Origin: Bosea vaviloviae
GTDB taxonomy: Bacteria > Pseudomonadota > Alphaproteobacteria > Rhizobiales > Beijerinckiaceae
Reading direction: 5' to 3'
Length of the DNA stretch: 64,000 nt
Assembly (NCBI RefSeq): GCF_001741865.1
Contig: NZ_CP017147.1
Coordinates: forward strand, 2,285,001-2,349,000
In this document: positions 27,770 to 37,037 of the stretch, one piece after another
Position numbering within the stretch: the stretch's first letter is position 1
Layout of the letters: each line of letters opens with the position of its first letter
Translations under genes and position numbers: made by a program
The notes under the pieces: generated by a model
Databases searched by the model: none
What the model saw: the letters and a program-made list of their open reading frames with translations, nothing else
What the model was told of the DNA's origin: nothing

Positions 27770-28513
27770 TCAGCCAAGGGCCCTGATCACCAGATAGCAG
27801 CCCAGCGCCAGCAGTCCCGCGAAGAAGCACATCTTGAAGGTCGCGGCGGAAATCCGGGTGCGGATCGCCGTTCCGGCCGCTTGACCGGCCAGCGCCGGCG
27901 CCAACGCCAGCAGCGAGTGCCAGGCGACGCCCATATTCAAGGCGCCGGCTCCGACCAGCCCGAAGGACAAGGCCAGCGTCGAGACGATGAAGGAGATGCC
28001 GAGCGCCTGGATCAGCTCATCCTTGTCGAGGCCGAGCGCCTGCAGATAGGGCACGGCCGGCAGCACGAAGACGCCGGTGGCGGCGGTCGCGACGCCGGTC
28101 GCGATACCGATGATGGGGCCGAGCCAGCGCTCAGTGTGGGCGGGTACGCGCAGCTTGGCGGCCTTCAGGCCGACCAGCGCATAAAGCACCAGCGCGCTGC
28201 CGAGCCAGAGCGTGGCCGAGCCGTCCTTCTGCTGCTGCAGCAGGCCTGCGCCGGCCCAGGTGCCGATGCAGATGCCCGCCAGCATCGGCCAGAGCCGAAG
28301 CAGGATGGTTTTCAGCCCGGCGCCGGTCGCGATCTGCCAGCCATTGGTGACGAGGTTGGGCATGACCAGCAGGGCCGCGGCCTGGGCGGGCGCCATCACC
28401 ACGCCGAGAATGCCGACTGCGATGGTCGGCAGGCCGAGCCCGATGACGCCCTTGACGAAGCCGGCAAGCAGGAAGGTCGCCGCGATGAAGAGGATGAGGT
28501 GCAGGTTTTCCAT
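27770..28513 (-). CDS. TauE/SafE-family sulfite (anion) exporter
   Basis: 247 aa integral membrane protein with about eight hydrophobic segments. The two family half-repeats begin AGFVKGVIGLGLPTIAVG and GIATGVATAATGVFVLPAVP. Members export sulfite, sulfoacetate or related organosulfur anions, or move C2/C3 compounds. It is divergent from an ArsR-type regulator, which probably controls it. Substrate not determined. Confidence 0.87.
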   Translation of the reverse strand: MENLHLILFIAATFLLAGFVKGVIGLGLPTIAVGILGVVMAPAQAAALLVMPNLVTNGWQIATGAGLKTILLRLWPMLAGICIGTWAGAGLLQQQKDGSATLWLGSALVLYALVGLKAAKLRVPAHTERWLGPIIGIATGVATAATGVFVLPAVPYLQALGLDKDELIQALGISFIVSTLALSFGLVGAGALNMGVAWHSLLALAPALAGQAAGTAIRTRISAATFKMCFFAGLLALGCYLVIRALG

Positions 28514-28558
28514 GGCCGGTTTTCTGGCATTGTTGTCGCATCCTGTCGCCGCCCGATA

Positions 28559-28576
28559 CTACGGTCGCGGCCGTAG
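28559..28576. promoter_or_regulatory. Putative operator between tauE and arsR-type genes
   Basis: CTACGG-N6-CCGTAG is a 6-bp perfect dyad midway in the 107-bp divergent gap. Position fits a binding site for the ArsR-family regulator acting on both promoters. Support is only symmetry and place. Confidence 0.4.
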
Positions 28577-28620
28577 CATTCCGGCTTGGTCTCGCTCGTG
28601 CGGAGGAGCAAGATGCCCGC

Positions 28621-29364
28621 ATGAGCACGCATGGTCCTTATCTCGCCGAGATCGCCCATCTGATGGGAGACCCGGCCCGCGCCAACATGCTGCACGCGCT
28701 GATGGATGGGCGGGCGCTGACCGCCAAGGAACTGGCCTATCTCGCGGGCGTCGCACCGCAGACCGCGAGCGGCCATCTCGCCAAGCTGATGCAGGGCGGC
28801 CTGCTCGGCGTCGCCGCGCAGGGGCGCCATCGCTATTACCGGCTGGCGAGCGCCGAGGTCGCGACCGCGCTGGAAGGGCTGATGGTGCTGGCCGGCACGC
28901 AGCCCACCAACCGCCGCTTGCCTTCGCGCGTCGGCGAGGAGTTGAGCCGGGGCCGCACCTGCTACGATCATTTTGCCGGCCGGTTGGGCATTGGCATCCA
29001 TGACGCGCTCGTCGCGGGCGGGCATCTGAACGTTGCCGATGGCGGCTATGGTCTCAGCGTCTCCGGCGAGGCGGTTTTTGCCGCGCTCGGCGTCAATTCC
29101 GAGCAGCCGAAGAGCCGTCGCGCCGCCTTGCGCCCCTGCCTCGACTGGAGCGAGCGCAAGCCGCATCTCGCCGGAAGCCTTGCCGCCGCTCTGGCCTGTC
29201 GCTGCTTCGAGACGGGCTGGGTGCGCCGCAAGAAGGACAGCCGCGCCGTGGTCCTGACCGAAGAGGGCAGGGCAGCCTTGGGCGCCGCGCTGCCGGGCTT
29301 CCGCTGCGACGAACCGGAGGCTGTCAGCCCCGCCGTTCGAGCGCCTGAGACAGTCTTCGCTTGA
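28621..29364 (+). CDS. ArsR-family winged-helix regulator
   Basis: 247 aa, longer than typical ArsR (about 100). The N-terminal wHTH is at residues 1-85 (IAHLMGDPARANMLHALMDG, KELAYLAGVAPQTASGHLAK, RHRYYRLAS). A ~150-residue C-terminal part follows, with Cys residues (GRTCYDHFAG, LAAALACRCFETGW, FRCDEP) that could sense metal, sulfur compounds or redox. It lies divergently from the TauE exporter and likely represses it. Its 3' end overlaps the convergent patatin gene by 41 bp. Confidence 0.83.
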   Translation: MSTHGPYLAEIAHLMGDPARANMLHALMDGRALTAKELAYLAGVAPQTASGHLAKLMQGGLLGVAAQGRHRYYRLASAEVATALEGLMVLAGTQPTNRRLPSRVGEELSRGRTCYDHFAGRLGIGIHDALVAGGHLNVADGGYGLSVSGEAVFAALGVNSEQPKSRRAALRPCLDWSERKPHLAGSLAAALACRCFETGWVRRKKDSRAVVLTEEGRAALGAALPGFRCDEPEAVSPAVRAPETVFA

Positions 29365-30202
29365 CCTCGTCCTTGATCGGCTCGGACGCTTCCAGGATCG
29401 CTTGCGCCTTGAAGAAGTCGAGCCCGCCGATGCCGTCGACGCCGGCGCGGATCAGGATATCGGGCGGCTGACGTTCGACCATGCGCTGCACGATCGTCCG
29501 CGTCAGAATCTGGCTGACGCCGAGCATCGCTTCCAGCGGCTCGGGGATGCGCGTTTCGCTGACGGTTGCGGGCGCGCTGGTGTCGACAGCCATGACGATG
29601 CGGCCCGGCGCCAGCAGGCGGTCATAGGGCAGGGGATTGATCGCGCCGCCGTCGATCAGCACATGGCCGTCGATGACGACCGGCCGGATCAAGCCCGGTA
29701 TCGCCAGCGAAGCCGCGACCGCTGGCGTCAGTGGCCCGTCGCGCAGCAGGACCTCGGCATGGAGATGATAGTCGGTGGCGAGCGCCGCGAAGGGGATCTG
29801 TAGTTGATCGAAGCGGTCGGGCACGGCTTCCGGCCAGAACAGGTCGAGCATGCGCTCGCCGTCGATCAGCACGGGGTTGCCGAGCCCGCGCATCAAATCG
29901 GTGAACTTGCCGATGCGGGCGTCGAGCAGCCTTGCGATCACCCGGGCGCGGTCGCGGAAGGTCAGCGCGACATGCTCGCGCAGCTCCTTGCCCGAGAGGC
30001 CCGCCGCATAGGCGGCACCCACGATCGCGCCCATCGAACAGCCGGCGATCAGAGCAGGTCTGACGCCGAGCTCATCGAGCGCCTCCAGCACGGGGATATG
30101 GCTCAAGCCCCGCGCCCCGCCCGCGCCGAGCACCAAGAAGAGCTCGAGCTCGGGCTCGCCAGAGGCCGGCGAGGACGGCAGCGGTGAGGTTGGTTGCGAC
30201 AT
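29324..30202 (-). CDS. Patatin-like phospholipase
   Basis: 292 aa. The oxyanion loop is LGAGGARGLSHI, the nucleophile elbow is AGCSMGAIVGA (G-x-S-x-G) and the catalytic Asp is in VLIDGGAINPLP, giving the Ser-Asp dyad. Resembles RssA-type bacterial patatins, cytoplasmic or membrane-associated acyl hydrolases. No signal peptide. It ends nine bases after the dehalogenase gene start region on the same strand, so both may share a transcript. Confidence 0.9.
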   Translation of the reverse strand: MSQPTSPLPSSPASGEPELELFLVLGAGGARGLSHIPVLEALDELGVRPALIAGCSMGAIVGAAYAAGLSGKELREHVALTFRDRARVIARLLDARIGKFTDLMRGLGNPVLIDGERMLDLFWPEAVPDRFDQLQIPFAALATDYHLHAEVLLRDGPLTPAVAASLAIPGLIRPVVIDGHVLIDGGAINPLPYDRLLAPGRIVMAVDTSAPATVSETRIPEPLEAMLGVSQILTRTIVQRMVERQPPDILIRAGVDGIGGLDFFKAQAILEASEPIKDEVKRRLSQALERRG

Positions 30203-30211
30203 GCCGGCGCC

Positions 30212-30937
30212 TCAGGCGCAGCCCGCCTCGGCCTTCACCGCCGCCGCGAGATCGCCAAGGCTGGTGAAGCGAAAATCGTAATGCGGCATTGCGCCCGGGT
30301 TCATCGTGGCGCCAAACCCCTCATCGGCATGGCGCCGATAGATCCAGCAGGAGGCGAGGCCGCTCGCATTCGCCGGCTTGTGGTCGTGGAACATGCTCTC
30401 GGCCGTGTGGAGGATGTCCGTCTTGGCGATGCCGCGATCGGCGAGCGCGGTCAGCATGTAGTCGAAATTGGCAGCGGCCGGCTTGTAGCTGCCGATATCC
30501 TCGGCTGTGTAGATCGCATCGAACGCCACGCCGAGCTTGGCATTGCTGAAGGCGAAGGATTCGTTGTCGACATTGGACAGGATGACGAGCTGATAGTGCT
30601 GCTTGAGTTCGCGCAGCGCCTCGACTGTGTCGGGGAAAGCCGGCCAGTCGCGGACCGAGCGGCCGTAAGCCAGGCACTCCTCCCAGCTGACCGCCACGTT
30701 CCATTCTTCCGCCAGCCGCTTGTAGACCACGGCGAGAAGCTCCCGGTAGAGCTTGCCCGGCGTCTGCAATTGCTGGCGCGATTCGTGCCGGGCATGGGCC
30801 TCGAGCACGTCATTACGGCTCAGCGGCCGCGCGGCCTTGCTGACGAGCGGCTGCAGCGCCGCGACCATCCCGCTCTCCCAGTCGATCAGCGTGCCGTAGC
30901 AATCGAAGGTCAGGGCTTTGAAATCGGTCAGTTTCAT
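30212..30937 (-). CDS. Haloacid dehalogenase type II (L-2-haloacid dehalogenase-like)
   Basis: 241 aa HAD enzyme. [15 protein letters not shown] holds the nucleophile Asp; SNVDNESF the motif-II Ser/Asn; the motif-III Lys is in [14 protein letters not shown]; the distal acidic part is [13 protein letters not shown]. Type II members hydrolyse L-2-haloacids with inversion, although some act on other substrates. The next gene upstream is a fluoroacetate-dehalogenase-like hydrolase, which strengthens the dehalogenation reading. A palindromic repeat lies in the gap before it. Confidence 0.85.
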   Translation of the reverse strand: MKLTDFKALTFDCYGTLIDWESGMVAALQPLVSKAARPLSRNDVLEAHARHESRQQLQTPGKLYRELLAVVYKRLAEEWNVAVSWEECLAYGRSVRDWPAFPDTVEALRELKQHYQLVILSNVDNESFAFSNAKLGVAFDAIYTAEDIGSYKPAAANFDYMLTALADRGIAKTDILHTAESMFHDHKPANASGLASCWIYRRHADEGFGATMNPGAMPHYDFRFTSLGDLAAAVKAEAGCA

Positions 30938-30972
30938 CGAAAGCTCCTGATCGGAATGCGGCGGAGGTTAGG

Positions 30973-31017
30973 GCATCGGCCCGAAAAGTGGGAACCGGTT
31001 TTCGGGACAGCCGATGC
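30973..31017. repeat. Palindromic element, family P (copy 1)
   Basis: Outer arms GCATCGGC/GCCGATGC and inner CCGAAAAG/CTTTTCGG-like arms flank a GTGGGAACCGG core. The same design (outer arm, CGAAAA..., GAACCG, ...TTTTCG, outer arm) recurs at 36605, 45344, 50111 and 53027. Confidence 0.8.
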
Positions 31018-31083
31018 GGTAAGGCAGTGATGCCGGGGCGGGAACCCTGAACCGGCGCCGCCCCGCCATTCCTCGCAAGCCGG

Positions 31084-31998
31084 TCAGGCGGCGGGCTTGG
31101 ACAAAAACGGAAGCAGGGCCGCGAGCGTGGCTGAAGGGTTCTCTTCGGGCAGGAAATGGCCGCTATCGACCGCCAAACCCTCCGCCTGCGGGGCGAAGGT
31201 CGTGCGCCAGATCTCCAGCGGGCTTGCGCCCTTGGCCGGGATGCCGGCCTCGCCCCAGAGCGCCAGCACGGGGCAGAGGATCTTTTTGCCCGCAGCGAAA
31301 TCGGCCTGGTCCTGGGCGAGATCGGTCGTCGCGCCGGCGCGGTAATCCTCGCAGGCTGCATGGATGCGGGCGGGATCGTTGAAGGATTCGCCATAGGAGG
31401 CGAGGGCGAGCCGGTCGAAGTGCTTGAGGTCCTTGGCGCGGGTCCAGCTCGCGATCGTATGGTCGAGCCAACCGAGCGGATCGGCCTTGATCAGGTTCTC
31501 CGGCACAGGCTCGGGCTGGGCCAGGAAGGTCCAGTGATAGACCTGCATGGCGCGCTCCGCATTCATGCCTTCCCACATCGAGACCGTCGGCAGGATGTCG
31601 AGCAGGGCCAGACGCTCGACCCGGCCGGGGTGGTCGAGCGCCAGGCGGTAACCGACGCGCGCGCCGCGATCATGCCCGACGACGGCGAAGCGGACATGCC
31701 CGAGCGCCTGCATCACCGCGACGATGTCCTCGCCCATGCCGCGCTTGCTGTAGGTCTCCTTGCCGCCATCGCCATGGGGCGCTGCCGACCAGCCATAGCC
31801 GCGCAGATCCGGGCAGATGACGGTGTGCGTCTTGGCGAGTTCCGGCGCGAGCTTGTGCCATTCGGCATGGGTCTGCGGAAAGCCGTGGATCAGCACCACC
31901 GGCGGCCCCTCGCCGCCGACGCGGGCGAAGATCCTGCCGACCGGCCCGTCGATCCAATGCGCCTTGAAGCCGGGAAAGAGGGAGTCGAGATTGCTCAT
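31084..31998 (-). CDS. Alpha/beta hydrolase, fluoroacetate dehalogenase-like
   Basis: 304 aa. VVLIHGFPQTHAEWHKLAPEL supplies the oxyanion loop, VVGHDRGARVGYRLALDHP the nucleophile Asp (HDRG, as in fluoroacetate dehalogenase and epoxide hydrolases), YHWTFLAQPEP the His-Trp pair that binds fluoride in that family, and SGHFLPEENP the catalytic His. The likely reaction is hydrolysis of a haloacetate to glycolate. Its ATG overlaps the vapC stop by ATGA, an unusual coupling to a toxin gene. Epoxide hydrolase activity is an alternative. Confidence 0.85.
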   Translation of the reverse strand: MSNLDSLFPGFKAHWIDGPVGRIFARVGGEGPPVVLIHGFPQTHAEWHKLAPELAKTHTVICPDLRGYGWSAAPHGDGGKETYSKRGMGEDIVAVMQALGHVRFAVVGHDRGARVGYRLALDHPGRVERLALLDILPTVSMWEGMNAERAMQVYHWTFLAQPEPVPENLIKADPLGWLDHTIASWTRAKDLKHFDRLALASYGESFNDPARIHAACEDYRAGATTDLAQDQADFAAGKKILCPVLALWGEAGIPAKGASPLEIWRTTFAPQAEGLAVDSGHFLPEENPSATLAALLPFLSKPAA

Positions 31999-32405
31999 GG
32001 CTTAACTCCTGGCGCCATCGCGGAGGCGATGTCGGTCTTGGCGAAATCCTCGCCCTTATAGAGCAGGGGGGCATGCAAGGATTTGGCAAGAGCGTAGGAG
32101 AAGCAGTCGCCCATGTTGAGCTTGGCGGGATGACGTCCCCGACCGAAGCGGAGGAAGGCTTCGGCGGTGAGTAACCCTTGATCGCTGCCGAGCCCGGCCT
32201 GTTCGATCTTGAGCGTCCTAAAAAGAGCGGTGACATCGGTCATCGGCATCGCTGCCTGTTTGCCAACCAGAACCATCGCGCATTCTGCGAATGTGACAGG
32301 CGAGCAGATACTCGCAGCGGCTTTCGTCAGGATATCGTAGAAGGCGTCGGCTTCGGGCTCCCCAAACGCAAAAGCGATGACGGCCGAACTATCGACAACG
32401 ATCAC
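31995..32405 (-). CDS. vapC: VapC-family PIN-domain toxin
   Basis: 136 aa PIN ribonuclease. Acidic metal ligands are in [19 protein letters not shown], and the C-terminal [13 protein letters not shown] plus GEDFAKTD. VapC toxins cleave tRNA or rRNA. GTG start overlaps the vapB stop by GTGA. Its own stop overlaps the alpha/beta hydrolase start. Confidence 0.9.
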   Translation of the reverse strand: MIVVDSSAVIAFAFGEPEADAFYDILTKAAASICSPVTFAECAMVLVGKQAAMPMTDVTALFRTLKIEQAGLGSDQGLLTAEAFLRFGRGRHPAKLNMGDCFSYALAKSLHAPLLYKGEDFAKTDIASAMAPGVKP

Positions 32406-32653
32406 GATGGCAAGCCCATCTCGTCGTATCCGAGAATTTCATCGGGCGTCCGTTCATCCGTGATGGGGTAGGATCGGATGCGCGCCAGAACACGATCGAG
32501 TTCGACCCGATCAATCCTGCCGGTGGCTTCAGGCAGTCGCGCCAACCGCTCTTCTGCCGCGATTCGAACGGCCTCTGTGATCGTTTCTCCTGTACGTGCT
32601 GCCAACCGACGCACGACGCGGTCAGCTTCCGCATCCTTGATCAGCACCGCCAT
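32402..32653 (-). CDS. vapB: VapB-family antitoxin
   Basis: 83 aa. The N-terminal DNA-binding part ([37 protein letters not shown]) is the short ribbon-helix-helix type common with PIN toxins in Rhizobiales; the C-terminus ([20 protein letters not shown]) is the toxin-binding tail, with the classic EILGYDE ending. First gene of the operon. Confidence 0.9.
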   Translation of the reverse strand: MAVLIKDAEADRVVRRLAARTGETITEAVRIAAEERLARLPEATGRIDRVELDRVLARIRSYPITDERTPDEILGYDEMGLPS

Positions 32654-32666
32654 GGCAATCTCCGGT

Positions 32667-32695
32667 GTATATATCGGTCACCTTCCAATATATAC
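32667..32695. promoter_or_regulatory. Putative VapB operator/promoter
   Basis: GTATATAT and ATATATAC form an 8-bp perfect inverted repeat with a 13-bp spacer, 14 bp before the vapB start. It is a striking AT island in GC-rich DNA and likely overlaps the -10 region. Autoregulation by VapBC is the usual mode for such modules. Confidence 0.6.
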
Positions 32696-32711
32696 GCTTC
32701 GCGGGAGTTTG

Positions 32712-33992
32712 TCAGCCTTCGCGCTCGCGCTTCACCGCCTGCCAGCCGATGTCGCTACGGCAGAAGCCGCCCGGCCAGTCGATGAGAGCGACCGCCGCAT
32801 AGGCGCGTCCTTGCGCCTCGCTGACAGTCTTGCCGAGGCCGACGACGTTCAGCACCCGCCCGCCATCGGCGACGAGGTCGGTGGCCGTCTGCTTCGTCCC
32901 GGCATGGAAGACGAGCACATCGTCCAGCGCCGCGGCCTTCTCGACGCCCTTGATCACGCTGCCCTTTTCGGGCCTGGCCGGATAGCCCTTCGCCGCGAGC
33001 ACGACGGTCAGCGCCGCCTCATCCGACCAGCGCAGGTCGAACGCATCGAGCACGCCGTCGCAGGAGGCGAGCAGGGCCGGCACGATGTCGCTCTTCAGGC
33101 GCGGCATCAGCACCTCGCATTCAGGATCGCCGAAGCGGACATTGTATTCGATCAGCTTCGGCCCCTGCGCCGTGATCATCAGGCCGGCATAGAGAATGCC
33201 CTTGAACGGGATGCCACGCGCGATCATGCCGGCCAGCGTCGGCCGGATGATCTCGGCCATCACCTGCTCTTCCAGCGCCGGCGTCATCACCGGGGCGGGC
33301 GAATAGGCGCCCATGCCGCCGGTATTGGGGCCGGTGTCGCCGTCACCGACGCGCTTGTGGTCCTGGGCTGAAGCCATCGCGATGGCATGCGCACCATCGC
33401 AGAGCGCGAAGAAGCTCGCTTCCTCGCCGATCATCCACTCCTCGATCACGACCTCGGCGCCGGCCGCGCCCAAGCCGCCCGAGAACATCATGTCGATGGC
33501 CTCGCTCGCCTCGGCCAGCGTCTCCGCCATGACCACGCCCTTGCCGGCGGCGAGCCCGTCGGCCTTGATCACGATCGGCGCGCCCTGGCTCGCGACATAG
33601 GCCTTGGCCTCGTTCGCATCGGTGAAGCGGCCGAAGCCGGCCGTTGGGATGCCGAATTCGGCGCAGAGCTCCTTGGTGAAGGCCTTGGAGCCTTCGAGCT
33701 GGGCTGCGGCCTTGGACGGGCCGAAGGTCTTGATGCCCGCGGCGATGAGATCATCGGCAATGCCGTCGACCAGAGGGCCTTCCGGGCCGATAACGGCGAG
33801 ACCGATGCCATGCAGCTTGCAGAAGGCCGCGACAGCCGAATGGTCGGCGATGTCGAGCACGACATTCTCGCCGCATTGCGCGGTGCCGGGGTTGCCCGGC
33901 GCGATGTAGAGCCGGTCGCAGAGCGGCGAACCCGATATCGCCCAGGCCAGCGCATGCTCGCGTCCGCCCGAACCGATCAAAAGGATGTTCAT
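32712..33992 (-). CDS. purD: Phosphoribosylamine--glycine ligase
   Basis: 426 aa ATP-grasp enzyme of purine synthesis (GAR synthetase). [17 protein letters not shown] is the family N-terminus, [14 protein letters not shown] the PRA-binding region, [18 protein letters not shown] the ATP-grasp loop, and [19 protein letters not shown] the metal-binding segment. The ATG at 33992 was chosen; the longer frame to 34106 is spurious. Divergent from xseA. Confidence 0.97.
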   Translation of the reverse strand: MNILLIGSGGREHALAWAISGSPLCDRLYIAPGNPGTAQCGENVVLDIADHSAVAAFCKLHGIGLAVIGPEGPLVDGIADDLIAAGIKTFGPSKAAAQLEGSKAFTKELCAEFGIPTAGFGRFTDANEAKAYVASQGAPIVIKADGLAAGKGVVMAETLAEASEAIDMMFSGGLGAAGAEVVIEEWMIGEEASFFALCDGAHAIAMASAQDHKRVGDGDTGPNTGGMGAYSPAPVMTPALEEQVMAEIIRPTLAGMIARGIPFKGILYAGLMITAQGPKLIEYNVRFGDPECEVLMPRLKSDIVPALLASCDGVLDAFDLRWSDEAALTVVLAAKGYPARPEKGSVIKGVEKAAALDDVLVFHAGTKQTATDLVADGGRVLNVVGLGKTVSEAQGRAYAAVALIDWPGGFCRSDIGWQAVKREREG

Positions 33993-34028
33993 CGTGGTCT
34001 CCTTGCGTGCGGACATCCGTCCACCGTC

Positions 34029-34100
34029 GTCATCCCGGGCGACCCGCCCGGTCCGGCTTTCAGCCGGCCCGGTGGCAAGCTCCGCGAGACCTGGGATGAC
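34029..34100. repeat. Intergenic inverted repeat with CATCCCGGG-type arms
   Basis: GTCATCCCGG (34029) and CTGGGATGAC (34091-34100) form arms with one mismatch; inside is CCGGCTTTCAGCCGG. A related unit with GTCATTCC/GGATGAC arms lies at 62051-62136. Located between divergent purD and xseA. Confidence 0.65.
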
Positions 34101-34200
34101 CCGCACTGGTTCCGGATCTGAGATCTGAAGGCGGCAATAGCCGCCGGGCGCGCAGACGGCAACGCTTCTGCTCGGCCATCCACGTCGCTATGGTCGCGCC

Positions 34201-35730
34201 ATGGATAGCGAATCGCCTGACGTAAAACCCTCCAACACGCCGGAATGGTCGGTTTCCGACCTGTCGGGTGCGCTCAAGCGCACATTGGAGGACGCCTTCG
34301 GCTTTGTGCGCGTGCGCGGCGAGATCTCGGGCTATCGCGGCCCGGTCGGCTCCGGCCATGTCTATTTTTCGCTGAAGGACCAGAACGCCAAGATCGATGC
34401 GGTGATCTGGAAGGGCGTCTTCGGCCGGCTGAAGACGCGGCCCCAGGAGGGGCTGGAGGTCATCGCCACCGGCAAGATCACCACCTTCGCCGGCAAGTCG
34501 AGCTACCAGATCATCATCGACTCGCTGGAGCCTGCCGGCGTCGGCGCGCTGATGGCATTGCTGGAGGAGCGCCGCAAGAAGCTCGCGGCGGAAGGCCTGT
34601 TCGATGAGGCGCGCAAGCAGCTCATTCCCTATCTGCCTGGTGTCATCGGCGTCGTCACCTCGCCGACAGGCGCCGTCATCCGCGATATCCTGCACCGGCT
34701 GGAGGACCGGTTTCCGCGCCATGTCCTGGTCTGGCCGGTGCGCGTGCAGGGTGATACCAGCGCCAACGAGGTCGCCGCGGCGATCGCCGGTTTCAATGCG
34801 TTGCCCCAAGGCGGGCGCATCCCGCGTCCCGACGTCATCATCGTCGCGCGCGGCGGCGGCTCGCTCGAAGACCTGATGGGCTTCAACGAGGAGGCGGTGG
34901 TGCGCGCGGCAGCCGCCTCGCAGATCCCGCTCGTCTCGGCTGTCGGCCACGAGACCGACTGGACCTTGATCGATCATGCTGCCGATCTGCGCGCGCCGAC
35001 GCCCACAGGCGCGGCCGAAAAGGTCGTGCCGGTTCGCGCCGAGTTGATGAGCCTGGTCGCTGATCTCTCGCGTCGGCAGGCCGGCGCAATGCGCCGCCTG
35101 TCCGACCGCCGCCGCAGCGATCTGCGCGCGCTCGCCCGCGCCTTGCCCGCGCCGGAGGCGGTGCTGTCGGGCCCCCGCCAGCGGCTGGATCTCGCGGCGA
35201 CGCGGCTCGCGCCGGCGCTGGCGCGCAATGCCCGGGCTCATGAAACGCGCCTGGCTGGTTTGGCGCAGCGGCTTAACCGGCATTCGCCGTCCGCGCGCCT
35301 AGCCGGCTATGCGGCCAGGCTTGATGGCTTGTCGAACCGCTTGCGCGCCGGCCGCGATGCCTTGCTGCGCGCGGAGAGATTGCGGGTTGCGCGGGCGGCG
35401 GAGCGCGTCGGCGATCTCGCGCAGCGCTCTCGCCGCGCCTTTGCCCAGGGCGTCACGCGCCGCCGCGACGGGCTCGGTTCGCTCTGGGCGCTGATGCGTT
35501 CGCTGGGGCCTGACTCCGTGCTGGCGCGCGGCTATGCGCTGGTGCGCGATGACGCCGGAGGGCTGGTGCGTGGTGTCGCGCAGGCGCATGCCGGCCAGGG
35601 CCTGACCGTTCAGGTCAGCGATGGCCGCTTCGCCGTCACGGTCTCGGGAGGAGGGGGCGCACCGCCGCCCCGGCCCGCGCGCCCGCCGCGCAAGGAGACG
35701 CCGAAGGCGGGGCAGGGAGATCTGTTTTAG
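34201..35730 (+). CDS. xseA: Exodeoxyribonuclease VII large subunit
   Basis: 509 aa. The N-terminal OB fold (about 15-115; [31 protein letters not shown]) binds single-stranded DNA; the catalytic core has [32 protein letters not shown] and [29 protein letters not shown] long coiled-coil region and a Pro-rich tail ([12 protein letters not shown]) follow. It forms ExoVII with XseB, which is not in this window. Starts with ATG, divergent from purD. Confidence 0.96.
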   Translation: MDSESPDVKPSNTPEWSVSDLSGALKRTLEDAFGFVRVRGEISGYRGPVGSGHVYFSLKDQNAKIDAVIWKGVFGRLKTRPQEGLEVIATGKITTFAGKSSYQIIIDSLEPAGVGALMALLEERRKKLAAEGLFDEARKQLIPYLPGVIGVVTSPTGAVIRDILHRLEDRFPRHVLVWPVRVQGDTSANEVAAAIAGFNALPQGGRIPRPDVIIVARGGGSLEDLMGFNEEAVVRAAAASQIPLVSAVGHETDWTLIDHAADLRAPTPTGAAEKVVPVRAELMSLVADLSRRQAGAMRRLSDRRRSDLRALARALPAPEAVLSGPRQRLDLAATRLAPALARNARAHETRLAGLAQRLNRHSPSARLAGYAARLDGLSNRLRAGRDALLRAERLRVARAAERVGDLAQRSRRAFAQGVTRRRDGLGSLWALMRSLGPDSVLARGYALVRDDAGGLVRGVAQAHAGQGLTVQVSDGRFAVTVSGGGGAPPPRPARPPRKETPKAGQGDLF

Positions 35731-35765
35731 CTAGGCTGCGTATTGTGGAGCGGGGCTTCGGGGGA

Positions 35766-36740
35766 TCAGAGCCCCTTCAGGAACGCCTTCACGCGCTTGA
35801 TCGCATCCTCGCGCGCAGCGGGGTTGGTGCCGACCATGGCCTTGCCCGTCCCCGTCGCCGAATAGGCGATGTCGGAGCGCTCCTTCACCTCCAGGCGCGG
35901 ATGGTCGAAATCGTGCAGGGCGCCGGCATAGATCACGAGATCGACCTTTTCACCGCGTGCCTGCGCGGCTTTCGCCAGGAAGTCACAGGGAGCGGGCGGC
36001 GTCCAGTCGTCGGCCTCGCCCATCAGGATCAGCGCCGGCAGCCTCGCGGCGAAGCTCGCCGATTCCGATTGCAGGCGGCAGCTCGGATAGAAGGCGATGG
36101 CGCGGACGAAATCCGGCTTGCCGTCGGCCGGCCGCCGGTCCTTGCGGATCGCCGCCAAGACGGCCGATCCGCCGCCCGACCAGCCCATCAATGCGATCAT
36201 GTCCGCCCGGACATCCTCACGCGTCTGCAGCCAGCGCCGTGCGGCGGCCGCATCGGCGACGCGCTCCCGGCTCGGGCGCACGGTCACGTCCTTGACGCCG
36301 CATTGCGAGCCGAGCCGGCGCGAGCCGTAGCTGTCGGGTATCAGGACCATCAGCCCGGCTTGCGCGAGTTGCTCGCCCCAGTCGGAATGCCGCAGCGACA
36401 ATGTGCCGTTGTCGCGCCATAAACCATTGCAACCATGCAGCGCCACGACAGCTGGAAACGGTCCCGGCCCCTCCGGCCTGTAGAGCACGGCGTCGATCTG
36501 CCCATCGTCGTTGGGAATGCGCACATGCTCGTAACCGCCTGCCGAAGCGGCCGAAGACAGAAGCAGCGCAGCTCCGGTCAGGGCTGCGAGAACAATTTCC
36601 GATCCATTGCGCGAAAAAGGGAGTGCCGGCCTTTCGCGTGAGCAATGCTCTGAACTTTTAGAATCGATCAGGTTTGACGCTCGCGGACGGAAGCGTCGGA
36701 AGGCGAGGTTCTCGAGGAGACGCATCAAGCTGGACATCAT
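35766..36740 (-). CDS. Secreted dienelactone hydrolase-family protein
   Basis: 324 aa in this reading. The mature enzyme starts after the hydrophobic signal-like segment IVLAALTGAALLLSSAASA. It has the DLH features: VVALHGCNGLWRDNG, LVLIPDSYGSRRLG, nucleophile elbow MGWSGGGSAVLAA, and LHDFDHP with the catalytic His. The start is doubtful. No ATG, GTG or TTG lies in frame close to the signal core; the first are at 36725 and 36737-36740. The ~35 codons between are largely encoded by a palindromic repeat, giving an odd N-region. Possible frameshift or start loss. Confidence 0.72.
   Translation of the reverse strand: MMSSLMRLLENLAFRRFRPRASNLIDSKSSEHCSRERPALPFSRNGSEIVLAALTGAALLLSSAASAGGYEHVRIPNDDGQIDAVLYRPEGPGPFPAVVALHGCNGLWRDNGTLSLRHSDWGEQLAQAGLMVLIPDSYGSRRLGSQCGVKDVTVRPSRERVADAAAARRWLQTREDVRADMIALMGWSGGGSAVLAAIRKDRRPADGKPDFVRAIAFYPSCRLQSESASFAARLPALILMGEADDWTPPAPCDFLAKAAQARGEKVDLVIYAGALHDFDHPRLEVKERSDIAYSATGTGKAMVGTNPAAREDAIKRVKAFLKGL
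36605..36670. repeat. Palindromic element, family P (copy 2), inside a coding frame
   Basis: CATTGC/GCAATG outer arms (36605-36610, 36642-36647) and GCGAAAAAGG/CCTTTCGC inner arms, followed by a conserved flank (CTGAACTTTTAGAATCGATCA) that also follows the copy at 53027. It lies within the 5' part of the dienelactone hydrolase frame. Confidence 0.8.
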
Positions 36741-36765
36741 CGACGGGCACGCTATCACAGAGTCA

Positions 36766-36783
36766 GGATTATTTCGATAATCC
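36766..36783. other. Small AT-rich hairpin with TTCG loop
   Basis: GGATTAT-TTCG-ATAATCC, a perfect 7-bp stem with a UUCG tetraloop, lies in the 75-bp gap between the divergent hydrolase and DUF2093 genes. Could be a leader hairpin or regulator site; nothing more can be said. Confidence 0.45.
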
Positions 36784-36815
36784 GTTTTCCGATCAACGGT
36801 TTCGATGCATTCGAG

Positions 36816-37037
36816 ATGAATATCAGCGAACGTCCCCCGATGCCTGGACCAGAGGCCGCCATCGACTACGGCCATGGCGAGTTTCGCGTCGTGCGGCCAG
36901 GTGCCTTCGTGCGCTGCGCGGTAACGGGCGCGCCGATCCGTCTCGACGATCTGCGTTACTGGTCGGTCGAGTGGCAGGAAGCCTATGTCTCGCCCGAGGC
37001 CGTGCAATTAAGGCTGCGCCGCGCCGGCCGCCGCTGA
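36816..37037 (+). CDS. DUF2093 domain protein
   Basis: 73 aa. The whole chain is the DUF2093 pattern: IDYGHGEFRVVRPGAFVRCA, VTGAPIRLDDLRYWSVEWQEAYVSPEAV. Small soluble protein found next to lpxK in many Alphaproteobacteria, role unknown. The single Cys is part of the conserved core. ATG at 36816 or the ATG eight codons later could be used. Its 3' end overlaps the convergent lpxK by 30 bp, an arrangement that appears conserved in the group. Confidence 0.85.
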   Translation: MNISERPPMPGPEAAIDYGHGEFRVVRPGAFVRCAVTGAPIRLDDLRYWSVEWQEAYVSPEAVQLRLRRAGRR

